This document shows, piece by piece, positions 8,201-9,383 of a stretch of DNA of 9,383 nucleotides. The notes under the pieces were generated by a model. That model did no database searches. It saw only the letters and a list, made by a program, of their open reading frames with translations, and was not told the origin of the DNA. This DNA comes from an uncultured Planctomycetaceae bacterium (GTDB lineage Bacteria; Planctomycetota; Planctomycetia; Pirellulales; Pirellulaceae). The stretch's first letter is position 1, and each line of letters starts with the position of its first letter. The stretch covers positions 1-9,383 of the forward strand of contig CAIYOB010000037.1 of NCBI GenBank assembly GCA_903927685.1, written 5' to 3'. A program made the position numbers and the translations under genes.

Positions 8201-9383
8201 CCGTGTTCAGACTCCCGTCGTTGGCCAGTCCCGTTTCCGTAATCGCAGCGATGATCAGGTGGTTCATCGCATCCGCGGCGGCGGCCGCCGCCGCAATTTC
8301 GGCCGGTTCGACATTCTCGAGCAGCCCCGGATCGGTCAGGATTACGTCCACCAAGCGATCCAGGCCGGTGCCCGTCGTGCCGTGCGTGGGCGACGTGGGG
8401 AGCACATTGAGCGACGGGCCATAGGCTCGCACCTTGGTGCTGCCGTTGTGCCGGAAGCTGTCGGCGCCGTCCCAGCCGTCGCCGTACAGCCAGGTTGTCG
8501 GCTGCGTGCCGGCGATCAGCAGATCGTCGCCTCCACCCCCGCGATAGGCCCCGGGGCTGAGATTGGAGGCCACGATGGTGTCGTTGCCCCAACTGCCGTC
8601 CACTTCGGCGATGTTGACCAGTTGCGTGGCGCTGAAATCCAGAATCTGGTCGCACCAGATGTCCTCCAGGACCGTGTCGCCGTCGGCAGCCCCTTGAAAC
8701 ACATCGACACCGTTCTCGTAGCCGTACAGCCCGATCACCGTGCCGGCCGAGTCGGCCACCGCGGTGACCGTGGCGGAACCGTTGTCCCGCAGGCGGTCGT
8801 AGCCGTTGTCGTCGCCGGTGTACAGCCAAGTCGTCGGCTGGGTGCCGGCACGCAGCGTGTCTTCGCCCGGCCCACCGCGATATCGGCCCGGGCTCAGGTT
8901 CGAGGCAATGATCGTGTCATGGCCCCAACTGCCGTCGATTTCGTCGATGCTGACCAGTTGCGTGTTGCTGAAATCCAGCGTCTGGTCGCTCCAGATGTCT
9001 TCCAGGATCGTGAGGCCCTCGGCTGCCCCCTGGAACACGTCGACCCCGTTCGCGTAGCCGTACAGCCCAATCACCGTGCCGGCCTCCTTGGCGACCGCCG
9101 TAACCGTCGCCGGGCCGTTGTCCCGCAGGCGGTCGTAGCCGTTGTCCGTGCCGGTGTACAGCCACGTTGTCGGCTGGGTGCCGGCACGCAGCGTGTCTTC
9201 GCCCGGCCCGCCGCGGTAGCTGCCCGGGCTCAGGTTCGAGGCGATGATCGTGTCGTGGCCCCAGCTGCCGTCGACCTCGTCGATGCTGACCAGTTGCGTG
9301 CTGCTGAAATCCAGAATCTGGTCGCTCCAGATGTCTTCCAGGATCGTAACGCCCTCGGCCGCCCCCTGGAACACGTCGACCCC
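5256..9383 (-). CDS. Giant repetitive acidic RTX-like/calcium-binding surface or secreted protein (5' end outside window)
   Basis: The last at least 1375 residues of a minus-strand protein ending at TAG 5256-5258. The frame is open at the right edge and the first visible residues (GVDV) are the start of a repeat, so the real start lies outside. The visible N-terminal part has three 112-residue RTX-like repeats (8397-9383) with 'GGPGEDTL' and 'GSWGHDTI' type glycine/aspartate turns. The rest is six ~171-residue modules (about 5295-8381) and a short tail ending 'FAEWGQ'. No catalytic motif, membrane helix or recognised C-terminal sorting signal is visible in this part. The protein is very acidic, rich in Asp, Gly and Asn and poor in Lys, as usual for calcium-stabilised exported proteins. 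I recall similar 'LHGDDE..GFHLVQNDGA..VADGIYHLGF' modules in large bacterial RTX-type proteins, some with haem-peroxidase domains, but could not check this. Export route and role (adhesion, matrix, enzyme scaffold) are open; an enzymatic domain could lie in the unseen part. Confidence 0.85.
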   Translation of the reverse strand, partial: GVDVFQGAAEGVTILEDIWSDQILDFSSTQLVSIDEVDGSWGHDTIIASNLSPGSYRGGPGEDTLRAGTQPTTWLYTGTDNGYDRLRDNGPATVTAVAKEAGTVIGLYGYANGVDVFQGAAEGLTILEDIWSDQTLDFSNTQLVSIDEIDGSWGHDTIIASNLSPGRYRGGPGEDTLRAGTQPTTWLYTGDDNGYDRLRDNGSATVTAVADSAGTVIGLYGYENGVDVFQGAADGDTVLEDIWCDQILDFSATQLVNIAEVDGSWGNDTIVASNLSPGAYRGGGGDDLLIAGTQPTTWLYGDGWDGADSFRHNGSTKVRAYGPSLNVLPTSPTHGTTGTGLDRLVDVILTDPGLLENVEPAEIAAAAAAADAMNHLIIAAITETGLANDGSLNTADLYDLSAWIRTQHGAEWVTLHGDDEATAETGFHLVQNDGASTWLFDRQGIDTVADGIYHLGFEIVSGQFLNEDGNRNACVEEVAYWLEALLGADLDAGELGNPDVDPYAVGTTGTGLDRLVQIVMSDPGLNERLPTSEIMAGARAAHAMNQLIVSAIRSTGLANDGTLNAADVRDLSAWLRTNHADAWVTLHGDDEEGEETGFHLVQNDGASTRLFDENAVDTVADGIYHLGFEIQWGQLLNEDGNANACVEIVAAWLTSLLRTDLAGDTLDNPAVQPYAVGTTGTGLDDLVAIVAADPGLNLELPTSEITAGGRAADAMNHLILDAIGATGAANDRRLDSADLLAMNVWLQANHLAAWTSLHGDDESDQETGFHLVQNDGATTRLYSQNAVNTVADGVYHIGFAIQYGYFLNEDGAKNVSVETAAWWLNDLLEDELASGVLATLPLAPVAPAPPTSGTTATGLDTLVDVILADPGLRARVSAAEITAAATAADGMNQILVAAIRATGLANDGTLNSADLRDLNAWIRQHYAADWAVLHGDDETNEETGFHLVQNDGAKTRLFGGYNAVDTVADGLYHLGFALQGDYFLNEDGAKNLYVEKAAWWLGELLEDDLAAGRLSNADVSPYAVGTTDTGLDRLVQIVATDPGLNQRIPTSQITAGAQAADEMNQLLVAAIRATGVANDGEINAADVRELNRWLRANHADTWTALHGDDEGDVESGFHWVQNDGASTRLFDRNAVDTVADGIYHLGFGTYWGQLLNEDGNANACIEEVAWWLDELLADDLAAGTLSNPNVPTAVVGTTGTGLDRLVELVMADPGLNKWIATSDIVAGARAADAMNQLIVEAIRATGAANDGQLDALDIINLNVYLQAHHQAAWMELHGDDEDDAETGFHRVQNDWATTRLFDENAIDTVADGLYHLGFDIQKWELLNEDGNRNLCLDEAASWLNVLLRADLADGSLASPAGTPAVRDALFAEWGQ
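5295..6827 (-). repeat. Array B, second triplet: modules B4 (6827-6312), B5 (6311-5799), B6 (5798-~5295)
   Basis: Same module plan as the first triplet and in the same order of subtypes: B4 resembles B1, B5 resembles B2 and B6 resembles B3. The proline-rich 'PVAPAPPTSG' linker before B4 corresponds to the one before B1. B6 lacks the 'PYAVG' end and runs into the C-terminal tail; its 'QNDGA' motif is changed to 'QNDWA'. All three histidine-containing motifs are kept in each module. Confidence 0.85.
6828..8381 (-). repeat. Array B, first triplet: modules B1 (8381-7869), B2 (7868-7356), B3 (7355-6828)
   Basis: Three ~171-176-residue modules, each starting 'GTTGTGLD.LV' and containing in order: 'DPGL', 'AMN.L', 'GTG/ATG.AND' near module position 50, 'LHGDDE' near 81, 'GFHLVQNDGA' near 92, 'DTVADG.YH.GF' near 113 and 'LNEDG' near 131, then a final amphipathic 'WL..LL..DL' helix. 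A Pro-containing linker ('LPTSPTHG') precedes B1; B1 and B2 end in 'PYAVG'. B3 has 'ANDRRLDSAD' where the others have 'ANDG', altering a possible EF-hand-like turn, and ends in a Pro/Ala-rich linker instead. Confidence 0.85.
8397..9383 (-). repeat. Array A: three 112-residue (336-bp) RTX-like tandem repeats, truncated by the window edge
   Basis: Copies run 9383-9048 (A1), 9047-8712 (A2) and 8711 to about 8397 (A3), with an exact 112-residue period from the 'GVDVFQGAA' start. By eye A1 and A2 differ at 10 of 112 residues and are also close at DNA level, whereas A3 has drifted, especially in its last third. Each copy contains an 'LDFS.TQLV.I.E.DGSWG.DTI.ASNLSPG' stretch, then 'YRGG.G.D.L.AGTQPTTWLY'. 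This matches the glycine/aspartate turn pattern of RTX nonapeptides, though more degenerate. More copies may lie beyond the right edge. Confidence 0.85.

Noticed and set aside
5605..8424. Plus-strand ORFs opposite the repeat modules
   Set aside because: They recur at the module period because the minus-strand repeat does, for example 'NWFMASAA' being the antisense of 'AADAMNQL'. They are shadows.
9372..9374. GTG 9374 as start of the giant minus-strand gene
   Set aside because: The codons before it (G-V-D) are the same as those in the following repeat copies and the frame is open to the edge, so this GTG is an internal valine.
5295..9383. CRISPR array or non-coding satellite
   Set aside because: The repeat periods are about 336 and 513 bp, multiples of three, and differences between copies preserve the reading frame and protein motifs.

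Overview
The window is high-GC bacterial DNA with the hallmarks of a planctomycete (Pirellulales-like). It has an ECF-type sigma factor overlapping a giant membrane-spanning Ser/Thr kinase with an outer-face WD40 propeller, secretin-N/STN-like modules carrying a 'WDxVGGPG' signature, and a very large repetitive acidic surface-type protein. The assignment rests on protein architecture I recognise, not on a database search.

Layout. 1-80 holds an imperfect ~80-bp inverted repeat, a palindromic intergenic repeat that may continue left of the window. 81-322 has no convincing gene; the short ORFs there look random. A 12-bp palindrome (323-334) and a Shine-Dalgarno site precede a TTG-started ECF-type sigma factor (350-937). 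Its stop overlaps the ATG of a 1264-residue protein (934-4728). That protein has, in order, a zinc-binding anti-sigma-like motif, a complete Hanks-type kinase domain, one membrane helix, three related 'WDxVGG' modules with an STN-like domain between the second and third, and a seven-bladed WD40 propeller. A small single-helix membrane ORF follows (about 4743-5150). A strong hairpin (5168-5212) lies between the two convergent transcription units.

From 5256 to the right edge runs one minus-strand gene, open past the window (at least 1375 residues). From its N-terminal side it has at least three RTX-like 112-residue repeats, then six ~171-residue modules that group as two copies of a three-module block, then a short C-terminal tail.

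Working model (inference). The first two genes, perhaps with the small membrane ORF, form a one-operon envelope-signalling device: the outer propeller and STN-like domains sense, the kinase relays, and the zinc motif and/or phosphorylation controls the sigma factor. The minus-strand gene looks like a secreted or surface calcium-binding repeat protein. Its convergent orientation gives no sign that it is in the same operon, and whether the sigma factor controls it cannot be told from the sequence.
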